Assembly: GCA_027366635.1 (NCBI GenBank)
Contig: DAHXNE010000017.1
Span: 43,693 to 107,692, forward strand
Source of the DNA: Gammaproteobacteria bacterium
GTDB taxonomy: Bacteria > Pseudomonadota > Gammaproteobacteria > Steroidobacterales > Steroidobacteraceae
DNA: 64,000 bases
Direction: 5' to 3'
Below are positions 45,747 to 55,195 of the stretch, one piece after another; position 1 is the stretch's first letter, and each line of letters opens with the position of its first letter. The position numbers and the translations under genes are program-made. The notes below the pieces were generated by a model. That model saw only the letters and a program-made list of their open reading frames with translations, was not told the origin of the DNA and made no database searches.

Positions 45747-46850
45747 TTAATCAAAGAGCTGCGATTGGATCCGTGCCGAACCCAGGCGCTGCAGAAAGCG
45801 CTGAATCGGGGCCGGAAGGCCGAGCGCGCTGGGCGCCACAGCCTGATACCACGCATGCTGCGCCGGATCCGGCGCGCCGCCAAGGCTTGCACAATGGGCC
45901 AGAAGCGGCGTAATGACAAGATCGAAGTGCGTAAAGGCGTGCTCGATGACCGCGAGCGGCCGTGCTGGCACACGCTCGCCGAGCATTCGCTCGAGATAGT
46001 CCGTCGCGTCCGAGGGGCTGTCGAATTGCGGCAGACACCACAGGCCGCCCCAGATCCCGCGCTCCGGTCGGCGCTCGAGCCAGACCGCACCGTCGGCCCG
46101 TCGCGCCGCCAACATGAACGCTTGCCGCAATGGCCGCTCCGGGCGGTGTTTCGGCGCCGGGAGCTGGTGCTGGCGGCCGCTGCGACGGGCAAGACAAGTC
46201 TCCGTCAGCGGACAGCGCGGGCAGGCCGGATTGCGGCGCGTACACAATGTCGCGCCCAGATCCATGACCGCCTGCGTATACACGTCGACGTGCCGGTCCG
46301 GAGTACACGCGTCGGATAATGTCCACAGCCGACGGGCGATGGACGGATCCCCCGGATCGCCGTCCACTGCGAAATACCGAGCAAGTACTCGGCGTACGTT
46401 GCCGTCGAGGATCGGATGGCGCTGGTCGAGGCTCAGCGCGAGAATGGCCCCTGCCGTTGAACGGCCGATGCCGGGCAGCGCGGCCACCGCATCGAAGCGT
46501 TCCGGGAAGCGGCCGTCGTGCTCGGCGCAGATCCGCTCGGCGGCGCGGTGCAGATTGCGCGCCCGCGCGTAATAGCCGAGTCCCGACCACAGGTGCAGCA
46601 CCTCATCGCGCGGCGCGTCGGCCAGCGCGCGGACTTCCGGAAAGCGGCCGGTGAACCGCTCGAAGTAGGGAATCACTGTGGCGACCTGCGTCTGCTGCAG
46701 CATGATTTCCGACACCCACACGCGATAAGGGGTGCGGTTGCGCTGCCAGGGCAAATCGTGCCGCCCACTGCGCATGTGCCAATCGATGAGCGCGGCGGCC
46801 ACACGCGCGCCGTCTGCGGCCGGTCCCGCGGTCAACGCCCCGCTCATCAA
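45747..46850 (-). CDS. mutY: A/G-specific adenine DNA glycosylase
   Basis: Removes adenine mispaired with 8-oxoguanine. The 367-residue protein has the catalytic Glu48 in [10 protein letters not shown], the helix-hairpin-helix [11 protein letters not shown] followed by the catalytic Asp in [11 protein letters not shown], the [4Fe-4S] ligands C-x6-C-x2-C-x5-C ([17 protein letters not shown]) and a C-terminal NUDIX-like 8-oxoG recognition domain (about 240-355). Its start overlaps the upstream lipoprotein gene by four bases. Confidence 0.95.
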   Translation of the reverse strand: MMSGALTAGPAADGARVAAALIDWHMRSGRHDLPWQRNRTPYRVWVSEIMLQQTQVATVIPYFERFTGRFPEVRALADAPRDEVLHLWSGLGYYARARNLHRAAERICAEHDGRFPERFDAVAALPGIGRSTAGAILALSLDQRHPILDGNVRRVLARYFAVDGDPGDPSIARRLWTLSDACTPDRHVDVYTQAVMDLGATLCTRRNPACPRCPLTETCLARRSGRQHQLPAPKHRPERPLRQAFMLAARRADGAVWLERRPERGIWGGLWCLPQFDSPSDATDYLERMLGERVPARPLAVIEHAFTHFDLVITPLLAHCASLGGAPDPAQHAWYQAVAPSALGLPAPIQRFLQRLGSARIQSQLFD

Positions 46851-47404
46851 AGCTTCATCGGTGGACGTACGCGCGTGCGGCTGGTTGGATCAATCGGCTT
46901 GAAGGCATGCGGCGAGCTCTGCGCCCAATACGTGTCGGCCGGGGCGCTCCAGCCGCTCTTGCCCAGGTCCGGCCATTGGCTGGGGGTGAAGCCGGGCGCA
47001 CCTGCGAGCCGCTTGGCGCCCAGGACCAAGGCGTTGCCACGGATGTGCTTCATGGCCAGCTTCCACGGGATCGCGATCAGCAGGCCCGCGTGGCCCGCGG
47101 TGCGGCCGCGCACCAGGATCAGGTGCGTCGCCGTGCCGCCCGCGCCGAACACGATGTCCTGCACGGCCCCGAGAGTCTTGCCCGATTTGGAGTGCACGGG
47201 CAGGCCGATCAGGGTTGCGGCACGGCGCGCGATCGCCGGCAAAGGAGCCGGAGGGGGCGCGCGCGGCGCGGTCGAGGGCGCGCTTGGCGCGCTCTCGGGC
47301 ATGAATAAGCTATTTTGTTGACTGCAGCCGCAGAGGGCGAGGCCCAGCAGCGCGCATGTCAGAGGCGCGAGCGTCCTGAACATCCGATTGACACGTCTCA
47401 CCAT
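46847..47404 (-). CDS. Putative lipoprotein with PRC-barrel domain
   Basis: A 185-residue protein with a lipoprotein-type signal (hydrophobic core about 10-24, then LCGC; Cys27 preceded by Gly is the likely lipidation site). A Pro/Ala-rich linker (about 35-60) precedes a PRC-barrel-like domain (about 63-125; [20 protein letters not shown]). PRC-barrel proteins often interact with membranes or RNA. It overlaps hemF by 7 and mutY by 4 bases, so it is embedded in the operon. Function unknown. A second in-frame ATG lies at residue 8. Confidence 0.75.
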   Translation of the reverse strand: MVRRVNRMFRTLAPLTCALLGLALCGCSQQNSLFMPESAPSAPSTAPRAPPPAPLPAIARRAATLIGLPVHSKSGKTLGAVQDIVFGAGGTATHLILVRGRTAGHAGLLIAIPWKLAMKHIRGNALVLGAKRLAGAPGFTPSQWPDLGKSGWSAPADTYWAQSSPHAFKPIDPTSRTRVRPPMKL

Positions 47405-48222
47405 TTGACCAGCGGGGGCAGACTCATGAGGTAGGCCTCCGGGTCCGCGTCCGTCTGAAATCCGAACCGAGTCCCGCGATCATAGACCAAGTTGAACTCG
47501 ACGTACCGTCCGCGCTTGTACAGCAGCTTCTCGCGGTCGGCCTCGTCGTACGGGGTGTCTTTTCTGCGCGACACCAGGGCCGGGTAGACTTCCAGGAACG
47601 CTGTGCCGACCCGTCGGACGAACGCGAAGTCCGCCTCGGCGTCGCCGCTAGCGAGTTCATCGAAGAAAATTCCGCCCACGCCGCGCGGCTCGTGCCGATG
47701 CGGCAGGTAGAAATATCGGTCGCACCAGTCCTTGTACGTCTCGTAGGATCCGGGGCGATAGGTCTCGCAGGCGCGGCGCAGGGCCTGGTGGAACTGCTCG
47801 GTGTCCTCGTCGAACGGAAACGTCGGCGTGAGGTCCGATCCGCCTCCGAACCAGCCACGGCTGGTGCGCAGGTAGCGCAGGTTCATGTGTACCGTCGGCA
47901 CGTACGGATTCGCCATGTGGGCCACCAGTGAGATGCCGCAGGCAAGAAAGCGCCCACCCGAGTCCTCGGCCCCGGGAATCTGCGCACGGGCCTGATCTGG
48001 GAACACGCCCCAGACATGGCTGAAGTTGACGCCGACTTTCTCGAACACCTGACCGCGCATCAGCCTTGAGGCGCCGCCACCCTCCAGGCGATGGCCGCTC
48101 GGACGGCGCCAGTCGCGGGCCTCGAATCGAGCCTCGGGCTCGAAGGCCTCGAATGCAGTGCAGATCCGTGCCTGCAGATCGCGGAAGAAGCGTGCCGCCG
48201 CCTCGGCCAGTTCTTGCGTCAC
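47398..48222 (-). CDS. hemF: Oxygen-dependent coproporphyrinogen III oxidase
   Basis: Decarboxylates coproporphyrinogen III to protoporphyrinogen IX using O2. The 274-residue protein has the family blocks GVNFSHVWG, THMNLRYL-like VHMNLRYLRT, WFGGGSDLTPTFPF, YKDWCDRYFYLPHRHEPRGVGGIFFD and the C-terminal GRYVEFNLVYDRGTRFGF. The start is a GTG overlapping the hemE stop (GTGA). Use of the oxygen-dependent enzyme fits an aerobe; no hemN is in the window. Confidence 0.95.
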   Translation of the reverse strand: MTQELAEAAARFFRDLQARICTAFEAFEPEARFEARDWRRPSGHRLEGGGASRLMRGQVFEKVGVNFSHVWGVFPDQARAQIPGAEDSGGRFLACGISLVAHMANPYVPTVHMNLRYLRTSRGWFGGGSDLTPTFPFDEDTEQFHQALRRACETYRPGSYETYKDWCDRYFYLPHRHEPRGVGGIFFDELASGDAEADFAFVRRVGTAFLEVYPALVSRRKDTPYDEADREKLLYKRGRYVEFNLVYDRGTRFGFQTDADPEAYLMSLPPLVKW

Positions 48223-49265
48223 GCGCGCGCTCCGCCTCGCGCCGAGCGCTCGTGCACGACGTCCACGAGCCGCGCCACGGCGTCCGGATCGGTGTGCGGC
48301 CAGATACCATGGCCGAGGTTGAAGATGTGTCCGGGCTCGCCGCCTGCCTCCCGCAGTACCCGCTCGGCCTGGCGCGCGAGCTCATCGGGCGGGGCGAATA
48401 GCGCCGCCGGATCGAGGTTGCCCTGCACGGCCTTCTGCGATCCCAATACACGACGCACCGCCCCGAGCGGCATGCGCCAGTCGACGCCGATGACGTCGGC
48501 CGGCAAGTTCGTCAGCCGATCGAGCAGCGCGCAGCCCTGGTTGAGGTAATAAATGAGGGGCACGCCGCGCGCGCGCAGCGCCGCGAGTGTGCGGGCCGCG
48601 CCGCGCAGGGCAAACTGCTCGAACTCCGGCGGCGCGAGCAGTCCGCCCCAGGACTCGAACAGCATCAGCGCCTGGGCGCCGGCATCGGCCTGCGCTGCGA
48701 GATAGACGGCCATGGCGTCCGCGAGCCGGTCCAACAGCCGCTGCGCCGAGCGCGGGCTCGCGTACAGAAACGCGCGCGCCGTCTCGAACTCCTTCGAGGG
48801 ACGGCCGCCCACCAGGTAGCACAACAGCGTGAACGGCCCGCCGGCGAAGCCGATGAGCGGTACGCCGCGCGGCGCCTCGGCGCGCACCAGGCGCACGGTG
48901 TCGAGCACGAAGGGGACGTCGCGCAACGGCTCGAGCGGCCGCAGCGCATCGATGGCCGCGTCGGTGCGGATCGGCTGGCCGATCACCGGTCCCGGCTCGA
49001 ATGTCAGATCGACACCCATGCCGGAAAGCGGCGTCATGATGTCGCTGAAGACGATGGCCGCGTCGAGCGCAAAGCGCCGCAGTGGCTGTAAAGTCACCTC
49101 GGCAGCGAGTTCCGGCGTGCGCGTGAGCGCCTCGAACGACACCCGGGATCTGACCTGCCGGTACTCCGGCAGGTAGCGGCCGGCTTGGCGCATGACCCAG
49201 ATGGGCGTGTAAGGCACCGGCTCGCGCCGGCACGCGGCGAGAAATACAGGGTTGGGCGCGTTCAA
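48219..49265 (-). CDS. hemE: Uroporphyrinogen decarboxylase
   Basis: Removes four carboxyl groups from uroporphyrinogen III to give coproporphyrinogen III. The 348-residue TIM barrel has the substrate-binding WVMRQAGRYLPEYR near residue 25, FSDIMTPLSGMG (about 95) and GFAGGPFTLLCYLVGG (about 140). The start codon is TTG at 49265, supported by GGGGAG eight bases upstream and by the alignment of the N-terminus. It directly abuts the hemB stop and overlaps hemF by 4. Confidence 0.95.
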   Translation of the reverse strand: MNAPNPVFLAACRREPVPYTPIWVMRQAGRYLPEYRQVRSRVSFEALTRTPELAAEVTLQPLRRFALDAAIVFSDIMTPLSGMGVDLTFEPGPVIGQPIRTDAAIDALRPLEPLRDVPFVLDTVRLVRAEAPRGVPLIGFAGGPFTLLCYLVGGRPSKEFETARAFLYASPRSAQRLLDRLADAMAVYLAAQADAGAQALMLFESWGGLLAPPEFEQFALRGAARTLAALRARGVPLIYYLNQGCALLDRLTNLPADVIGVDWRMPLGAVRRVLGSQKAVQGNLDPAALFAPPDELARQAERVLREAGGEPGHIFNLGHGIWPHTDPDAVARLVDVVHERSARGGARA

Positions 49266-50246
49266 TCAGCGGCTCCCCAGCCAGCGAGCCACTTCCCGCG
49301 CATAGTAGGTGATGATGAGATCCGCGCCGGCGCGGCGGATCCCGGTGAGCGCCTCCATGACCGCCGCGCGCTCATCGATCCAGCCGCGCTCAGCGGCTGC
49401 CTTGATGAGGCTGAACTCGCCGCTCACCTGGTAGGCCACGACCGGCACTTCGACTGTGTCGCGCACCTGGCGAATGACGTCGAGGTACGGTCCGGCGGGC
49501 TTGACCATGACCAGATCGGCGCCTTCCTCGATGTCGAGCTGGACTTCGCGCAGCGCTTCGCGGCCGTTGGCCGGATCCATCTGATAGCTGCGCCGGTCAC
49601 CGAGGGCGGGGGCGGACTCTGCCGCCTCACGAAACGGTCCGTAGAACGCCGAGGCGAACTTGGCCGCATAGGAGACGATCGGCGTCATGGTGAGCCCGTC
49701 GCGGTCGAGCGCCCGGCGGATGCTCTGGACCCGTCCGTCCATCATGTCGCTCGGCGCAACCGCATCGGCGCCCGCCCGCGCGTAGTTGAGCGCCACCTCG
49801 GCCAGCGTCTGCGCCGAGGAATCGTTGTCGATCACCCCGCCCGGCAGCACGTGGCCGCAGTGGCCGTGGTCGGTCGCGCCGCACAGGCATACGTCGGCCC
49901 ACACCAGCAGCTGCGGGCAGGCGGCCTTGATCGCCGCGATCGCCTCGGCGGCGAGTCCGTTCGGATCGAGCGCTGCGCTCGCCTTTTCGTCCTTGTGTGC
50001 GGGCGCGGCGAACAGCAGCACTGCCGGGACACCGGCCTGCAGGGTCGCGCGCGCCTCGTTGACGGCCTCGTCCACCGATAGCTGACAGATGCCCGGCATG
50101 CTGGTCACAGGGCGGCGCACCCCGGCGCCGGGCACGACGAACAGCGGGTAGATGAGCTGATCGGGGGCGAGGCGCGTTTCGCGCACCATGCGCCGCCAAG
50201 CATCCGATTGGCGTGTGCGCCGGGGTCTAACAGACGGAAAACTCAT
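49266..50246 (-). CDS. hemB: Delta-aminolevulinic acid dehydratase (porphobilinogen synthase)
   Basis: Condenses two ALA molecules to porphobilinogen. The 326-residue enzyme has the two active-site lysines in YAAKFASAFYGP and VMVKPAGPYLD and the zinc-type cysteine loop CLCGATDHGHCGH. I chose the ATG at 50246 (MSFPSVRPRR); it lies 20 bases inside the 3' end of hemD. It is followed without gap by hemE. Confidence 0.95.
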   Translation of the reverse strand: MSFPSVRPRRTRQSDAWRRMVRETRLAPDQLIYPLFVVPGAGVRRPVTSMPGICQLSVDEAVNEARATLQAGVPAVLLFAAPAHKDEKASAALDPNGLAAEAIAAIKAACPQLLVWADVCLCGATDHGHCGHVLPGGVIDNDSSAQTLAEVALNYARAGADAVAPSDMMDGRVQSIRRALDRDGLTMTPIVSYAAKFASAFYGPFREAAESAPALGDRRSYQMDPANGREALREVQLDIEEGADLVMVKPAGPYLDVIRQVRDTVEVPVVAYQVSGEFSLIKAAAERGWIDERAAVMEALTGIRRAGADLIITYYAREVARWLGSR

Positions 50247-51018
50247 GATTCGAGCCTCTGGGTTGGTGCGCGCGCAGTAGCGCATGACAGGTGAGCGCCA
50301 AGCCGCGCAGTGTCGGGATTTCGGCGATGGCGGGCGCGAAGCCGCGCGCGTCGAGCGCCCCGGCCGTCGTTGGCCCGATCGCGACCGCCGGGGCCGCCGC
50401 GAGCAGTCGTTTGAAGTCCTGCGCGCCGAGGGCGCGTTCCAATTCGATCACGGCCGAGGGACTTGCGAACGTGACCGCGCCAACGGCACGGTGCTCGATG
50501 GAGCGTCTGCATGCGTCCACGTCGAGCGTCGCGGGGACGATACGGTACGCGACGAAGCGCACCACCTCCGCGCCGAGACCCGCCAAACCTTCCGGCAGCG
50601 TCGGCAGCGAGCGCGAGCTGGCCGGATACAACACGCGCCGGTTGCGCACGCCTAGAGCCTCGAGCGCATGGACCAGACCCTCCGCGCCTGGTCCATGACC
50701 GAGCAGGTCGACGGGCCAGTTACGCTCGCGCAATGTGCAGGAAGTGCTCGGACCCACCGCGCCGATCCGCACTCCCGCCGGCGGCGTCGGCAGAGCGTCA
50801 GTCACGACCTCCACCGCGTGCGTGCTGGTAAACACGATCCAATCAAATGTCCTGACCGCGTATCGCAGTGCTTCCCACTCGGCAGGGTCGATCTCCTCGA
50901 CGCCGATCACGGGCCAGTGCAGAACAGCGAGGCCGAGCTGCCCGAGTTCGCCGCACAGTCCGCGGCCTTGCGGCTCGGCACGCGTCACCACCACGGGCGG
51001 ATTTGACGAGGCGCTCAC
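50227..51018 (-). CDS. hemD: Uroporphyrinogen III synthase
   Basis: Cyclises hydroxymethylbilane with D-ring inversion. The 263-residue protein shows the weakly conserved HemD pattern: VVVTRAEPQGRGLCGELGQLG at the start, WIVFTSTHAV, IGAVGPSTSCTLRERN and AVTFASPSAV. The start GTG at 51018 overlaps the hemC stop (GTGA), and upstream frame extension into hemC is rejected. hemB overlaps its end. Confidence 0.9.
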   Translation of the reverse strand: MSASSNPPVVVTRAEPQGRGLCGELGQLGLAVLHWPVIGVEEIDPAEWEALRYAVRTFDWIVFTSTHAVEVVTDALPTPPAGVRIGAVGPSTSCTLRERNWPVDLLGHGPGAEGLVHALEALGVRNRRVLYPASSRSLPTLPEGLAGLGAEVVRFVAYRIVPATLDVDACRRSIEHRAVGAVTFASPSAVIELERALGAQDFKRLLAAAPAVAIGPTTAGALDARGFAPAIAEIPTLRGLALTCHALLRAHQPRGSNHEFSVC

Positions 51019-51968
51019 GGCCCAGCGACCTGCTGCGCGGCGCGCTGCGCAGCGATCAGCTGGGCGGCGCCCTGGGCCAGCAGCTCCCCGGCGAGGCGTT
51101 CCCCGAGCCCGCGGGCGGCCCCGGCCTCGGCCGGCACGGAACCCTGGGCCGACAGGCTGCGCGTGCCGTCGAGTGCGCAGACGACGGCATGCATGTGGAT
51201 CGATCGGCCTTCCAGCCGGGCCAGCGCACCGAGCGGAACCTGACAGCCGCCCTCGATGCGCCGCAGCAGCGCCCGTTCGGCGGCCGTCGCGAGCCGTGTC
51301 GCGGCGTGATCGAGCGGCTCGAGCCAGCGGGCCGTTGCGGCGTCGCCCTCGCGGGCGCACACGCCGATCGCGCCTTGTGAAACCGCCGGCGGAAAATCCG
51401 CCGGTTCGAGCCGCTCGGTGATGTGCGACTCGAGCCCGAGGCGCTTCAGACCCGCGGCCGCCAACACGATCGCGTCATACTCGCCGCGCTCGAGCCGCTC
51501 CAGACGCGTCGGCACGTTGCCGCGCAGCTCGAGCAACTGGATGTCGGGGCGCAGGCGCGCGATGAACGCCCTGCGGCGCAGACTGCTCGTACCGAGGCGC
51601 GCGCCGGCGGGCAGCGCCGTCAGGGCGCGGCCGTCACGGTTGATGAGCGCATCGCGCGGGTCTTCGCGCTCGAGCACGGCGGCGAGCGCAAGCCCCGGCT
51701 CGAGCTCCGTCGGCAAATCCTTCAGGCTGTGCACGGCGAGGTCGATGCGATTCTCCAGCAGCGCGCGGTCGAGCTCCTTGGTGAAGAAGGCGCGGCCCCG
51801 CACGGCCCACAGCGGTACCTGGGTCTGCAGATCGCCGGCGGTGGTGATGGGAACGAGTTCGACGGCAGGCGCGCCGGGCAGCGCATCGATGAGCGCGCGG
51901 ACGTGCCGTGCCTGCCACAAAGCAAGCGCGGAGGCACGGGTGCCGATGCGCAGCAGCGCACGGGTCAT
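51015..51968 (-). CDS. hemC: Hydroxymethylbilane synthase (porphobilinogen deaminase)
   Basis: Polymerises four porphobilinogens. The 317-residue protein has the N-terminal RIGTRASALALWQA, AVHSLKDLPTE, GTSSLRRRA and GNVPTRLERL substrate-binding motifs and the dipyrromethane cofactor Cys in EGGCQVPLG near residue 241. Its ATG overlaps the stop of the response regulator gene by four bases. A longer in-frame reading upstream runs through that regulator and is rejected. Confidence 0.95.
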   Translation of the reverse strand: MTRALLRIGTRASALALWQARHVRALIDALPGAPAVELVPITTAGDLQTQVPLWAVRGRAFFTKELDRALLENRIDLAVHSLKDLPTELEPGLALAAVLEREDPRDALINRDGRALTALPAGARLGTSSLRRRAFIARLRPDIQLLELRGNVPTRLERLERGEYDAIVLAAAGLKRLGLESHITERLEPADFPPAVSQGAIGVCAREGDAATARWLEPLDHAATRLATAAERALLRRIEGGCQVPLGALARLEGRSIHMHAVVCALDGTRSLSAQGSVPAEAGAARGLGERLAGELLAQGAAQLIAAQRAAQQVAGP

Positions 51969-52690
51969 GGCTCTGCCTCGATCAGAAAACGGTAGCCGAC
52001 ACCCCATACCGTCAGGAAGTGGCGCGGATTGGCCGGATCGCGCTCGAACCGCCGCCGCAGCCGCAGGATGAAGTTGTCCACGGTGCGCGTGGAGGGGAAC
52101 ACGTCGTAACCCCAAACCCGCTCGAGCAGGTCTTCGCGCGAGACGATCTCCCCGGGCCGTTCCGCCAGCACCTTCAGGATCATCGCCTCCTTCTCGGTGA
52201 GTTCCTGGGTGAGGCCGTTCCAGGCACGGCCGCGGAAGGCCCGGAAGTCGACCTCGTTCTCGCCGAAGCGCAGCACCGCGGTCTCGGTCGCGGCCCGTTG
52301 GTACCAATCCCAGCGGCGCAGAATTGCCCGCACACGCAGCAGCAGCTCCTTGAGGTGAAAGGGCTTGGGCAGGTAGTCGTCGCCGCCGGCCTCCAAGCCC
52401 CTCACCCGGTCGGCCGGATCGCCTCGTGCCGTCAAAAACAGCACGGGCGTGTTGTCGCCGCGCTCGCGCAGTGTGCGGCAGACGGTGAACCCGTCGATCT
52501 CCGGCAGCATGACATCGAGCAGTACCAAGCCGTACGCCTGCGTGGCGAACCGCTCCAGAGCGGCGCGTCCGCCGCCGGCCTGATCGACCGCGTAGCCTTC
52601 GGCGCGCAGGTTCTCGACCAGTCCGGCAGCGAGGTGCGGATCGTCCTCGACCACGAGGATCCGGCGGGTGCTGTCCGCTGGCGTGCTCAC
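51965..52690 (-). CDS. OmpR-family response regulator embedded in the hem operon
   Basis: A 241-residue regulator. The receiver domain (about 10-125) has the acidic pair Glu15-Asp16-Asp17, phosphoacceptor Asp59 in LLDVMLPE and Lys in YLPKPF. The C-terminal winged helix (about 140-238; RTVDNFILRLRRRFE) binds DNA. It is coupled by 4-base overlaps to the kinase upstream and to hemC downstream. Being between hemL and hemC suggests a role in sensing a signal tied to tetrapyrrole synthesis, but the target is unknown. Confidence 0.9.
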   Translation of the reverse strand: MSTPADSTRRILVVEDDPHLAAGLVENLRAEGYAVDQAGGGRAALERFATQAYGLVLLDVMLPEIDGFTVCRTLRERGDNTPVLFLTARGDPADRVRGLEAGGDDYLPKPFHLKELLLRVRAILRRWDWYQRAATETAVLRFGENEVDFRAFRGRAWNGLTQELTEKEAMILKVLAERPGEIVSREDLLERVWGYDVFPSTRTVDNFILRLRRRFERDPANPRHFLTVWGVGYRFLIEAEP

Positions 52691-53907
52691 GACAGGTTGC
52701 GGTCCTCGGGGGGAGCATCCAGACGGGCCGACTCGCTGCGCGGGGCATGCGCCAGCGCCTCAGGATGGCTGTCTGCGATGGCGGGCCCGGCCTGCGCCGT
52801 CCAGGACGGCTCCCGGCGATCGTGCTGCGGCTCGGCGGGCCACGCCAGCACGAATCGCGCGCCATGACCGACACCGGCACTCTCGGCGGTCACGCGTCCG
52901 CCCATCAGGTGCATCAGGCGCCGCACGATGTACAGCCCGAGTCCGGTGCCATGGTAGTTGCCGCCACCGGGTTGCAGGCGCCGGAATTTGTCGAACAGCC
53001 GGCTCGCATCGGCAGACCGGAATCCCACGCCGCTGTCGTGCACGGCCAGCTCGACAGTGCCGTCGGCGCGCCGTCCGCTGAACGCTATGGTGCCGCCCCC
53101 CACCAGGGTGACCGCCGCCAGCGCGTTGTCGAGCAGGTTGCGCAGGATGACGTCGAGTGCCAATGGATCAGCGAGTATCTCCAGTCCCGGGTCGATCTCG
53201 ACACGTAGCGCGATGTGCGATTGGGCGGCGCGCTCCTCGACCGAGGCCGTGGCGCGCCGCACGGCGCTCGCCAGGTCGACGGGCTCGTGCCGCAGCTCGA
53301 CGCGTCCGCGGTCCAACCGGGCGCTCTCGAGAATGCGGCCAACCATGCCCTCCATGCGTGCCAGGTCGGCGAGCATCCGGTCCGTCAGAACGCGTGTCTG
53401 TTCGGCCGTGAGCGTGCGCAATGTCAGCGTATCGAGCGAGAGCTGCAGACTCGCCAGGGGTGTTTTGAACTGGTGCGAGACCATCGCCAGGAAGTTGTCC
53501 TGCTCGATCATGGCCAATGCTTCGGAACGTAGGGACCGGGCGATGACCACGAGACACGCCACCAGGGCCAGCAGGAAAAATCCGCCCTCCCAGGCGAATT
53601 GCACGATTCGCAGGTGCTCCTGGGCCAGCAGCTGGTGCTCGGCCACGGGGCTGATCCGGGCGCCGTCGGGGGTCAGCTGTACCGACGGTAGGAGCGCTCG
53701 GACGCGCTCGACCGGCACGCCGGCGGAGAGCAGGACCCGCGCCGCGGCAGCCTGCTGCGCGTACGCGCTCTGCAGCTGGGTGACTTTCTCCACCGCATAT
53801 TGGTGCTCATCGTACAGCCACCAGACGACCTGAACGGTGCACACCATCACCAGCACCATGACGGTGATCTGCAGGATGCGCGGGATCCTGTTCGCGCGCG
53901 GCTTCAT
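52687..53907 (-). CDS. Sensor histidine kinase (HisKA/HATPase) paired with the OmpR regulator
   Basis: A 406-residue membrane kinase. It has TM1 (about 11-32), a short periplasmic loop (about 33-104), TM2 (about 105-124), the HisKA phosphoacceptor His145 in MVSHQFKTPLASL, and a HATPase domain with N-box NLLDNA, GSGVGF-like DSGVGF and GTGLGLYI G-box. The C-terminal 40 residues are Pro/Ala/Glu rich. Starts in 4-base overlap with hemL. The periplasmic part is too small for a classic ligand-binding domain. Confidence 0.9.
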   Translation of the reverse strand: MKPRANRIPRILQITVMVLVMVCTVQVVWWLYDEHQYAVEKVTQLQSAYAQQAAAARVLLSAGVPVERVRALLPSVQLTPDGARISPVAEHQLLAQEHLRIVQFAWEGGFFLLALVACLVVIARSLRSEALAMIEQDNFLAMVSHQFKTPLASLQLSLDTLTLRTLTAEQTRVLTDRMLADLARMEGMVGRILESARLDRGRVELRHEPVDLASAVRRATASVEERAAQSHIALRVEIDPGLEILADPLALDVILRNLLDNALAAVTLVGGGTIAFSGRRADGTVELAVHDSGVGFRSADASRLFDKFRRLQPGGGNYHGTGLGLYIVRRLMHLMGGRVTAESAGVGHGARFVLAWPAEPQHDRREPSWTAQAGPAIADSHPEALAHAPRSESARLDAPPEDRNLS

Positions 53908-55193
53908 GCCGCGCTCTGGAGCGCATGCTCGAGAGCGCGGCCCAGCGTCTCGATGTCCGACTCCCGGTGCGCAAGCGAGAGGAAGCACGCCTCGTAGGCT
54001 GAGGGTGGAAAGTAGATCCCTTGCGCGAGCAGCGCATGGAACAGCCGGCCGTAGCGCTCGAGCGCGGCCTGATCGAGCGGGGCGGCGGTGCGCGGCGCCC
54101 CCGGCCCGTGCAGTGACAGCCAGAACAGCGATCCGACCCGGACCAGGTGCACCGGGAATCTCGAGCGCGCCAACACCGGCCGCAGTACCGTCTCGACGTG
54201 GGTGCCGAGGGATTCCAGCCGGCGCCAGCCATCCTCGCGCGCGAGCACCTCGAGTGTGGCAATGCCGCTCGCCATCGCGACGGGGTTGCCAGAGAGGGTG
54301 CCGGCTTGGTAGGTGTCGCCGTCCGGGGCGAGGCACGCCATGACGGCGCGCGTCCCAGCGAATGCCCCTACCGGCAGCCCACCGCCAATCACCTTGCCGA
54401 AGGTGGCCAGGTCCGGTGTGATACCGAGCCGCTCCGCGGCGCCGCCGGGGGCCAGACGAAACCCGGAGATCACCTCGTCGAAAATCAACAGGGCGCCGTG
54501 GGCACGCGTCAGCGCGCGCAGCCGCGCGAGGAACGCCTGACGCTGTGGCAGCAGGCCGTGATTGGCCGGGACCGGCTCGATGATCACAGCGGCGACGTGT
54601 GCGCCTTCTGCCTCGAGCAATTGCTCGAGTGCCGCCTCGTCGTCGAGCGGCAGTACACGGGTGCAGGCCGTGAAGGGCTCGGGTACGCCTGCCGAGGACG
54701 GACGCCCAAATGTTGCCAGTCCGGAGCCGGCGGCGACCAGCAGATGATCGGCATGGCCGTGGTAGCAGCCCGAGAATTTCACGATCAGGTCCCGACCCGT
54801 GGCGGCGCGCGTGACGCGGATCGCGCTCATGACCGCCTCGGTACCGGAGGAGACGAAGCGCACCTGCTCGATTCCGGGGTAGGCGGCCACCACGCGCTCA
54901 GCGAGCTCTACTTCGCCGGCGCAGGGCGCGCCAAACGTGGTGCCGGCGCGGCTTGCCGCCGTGATGGCCTCGACGACAGCCGGATGAGCATGGCCGAGGA
55001 TGAGCGGCCCCCAGGAGCCGACGAAGTCGAGGTAGCGCCGATCGTCGGCATCGATGAGATGTGCGCCTTGCGCGCGCGCTACGAACAGCGGCGTGCCGCC
55101 TACGGCCCGAAACGCCCGCACGGGCGAGTTGACGCCCCCGGGTATCACGGCGCGGGCGCGGGCGTAGAGCTGCTCGGAACGGGGATGGCTCAT
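53904..55193 (-). CDS. hemL: Glutamate-1-semialdehyde 2,1-aminomutase
   Basis: PLP enzyme converting glutamate-1-semialdehyde to 5-aminolevulinate. The 429-residue protein has the PLP lysine near residue 264 in TFGKVIGGGLPVGAFAG and GGVNSPVRAFRAVGG at the N-terminus. It starts 2 bases after the hemA stop, so the two consecutive steps of ALA synthesis are linked. Confidence 0.95.
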   Translation of the reverse strand: MSHPRSEQLYARARAVIPGGVNSPVRAFRAVGGTPLFVARAQGAHLIDADDRRYLDFVGSWGPLILGHAHPAVVEAITAASRAGTTFGAPCAGEVELAERVVAAYPGIEQVRFVSSGTEAVMSAIRVTRAATGRDLIVKFSGCYHGHADHLLVAAGSGLATFGRPSSAGVPEPFTACTRVLPLDDEAALEQLLEAEGAHVAAVIIEPVPANHGLLPQRQAFLARLRALTRAHGALLIFDEVISGFRLAPGGAAERLGITPDLATFGKVIGGGLPVGAFAGTRAVMACLAPDGDTYQAGTLSGNPVAMASGIATLEVLAREDGWRRLESLGTHVETVLRPVLARSRFPVHLVRVGSLFWLSLHGPGAPRTAAPLDQAALERYGRLFHALLAQGIYFPPSAYEACFLSLAHRESDIETLGRALEHALQSAA

Positions 55194-55195
55194 GA

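Noticed and set aside
52691..52880. Extended N-terminus for HemC running upstream through the response regulator
   Set aside because: The response regulator occupies this stretch in another frame with complete receiver and winged-helix motifs, and HemC has a normal start at 51968.
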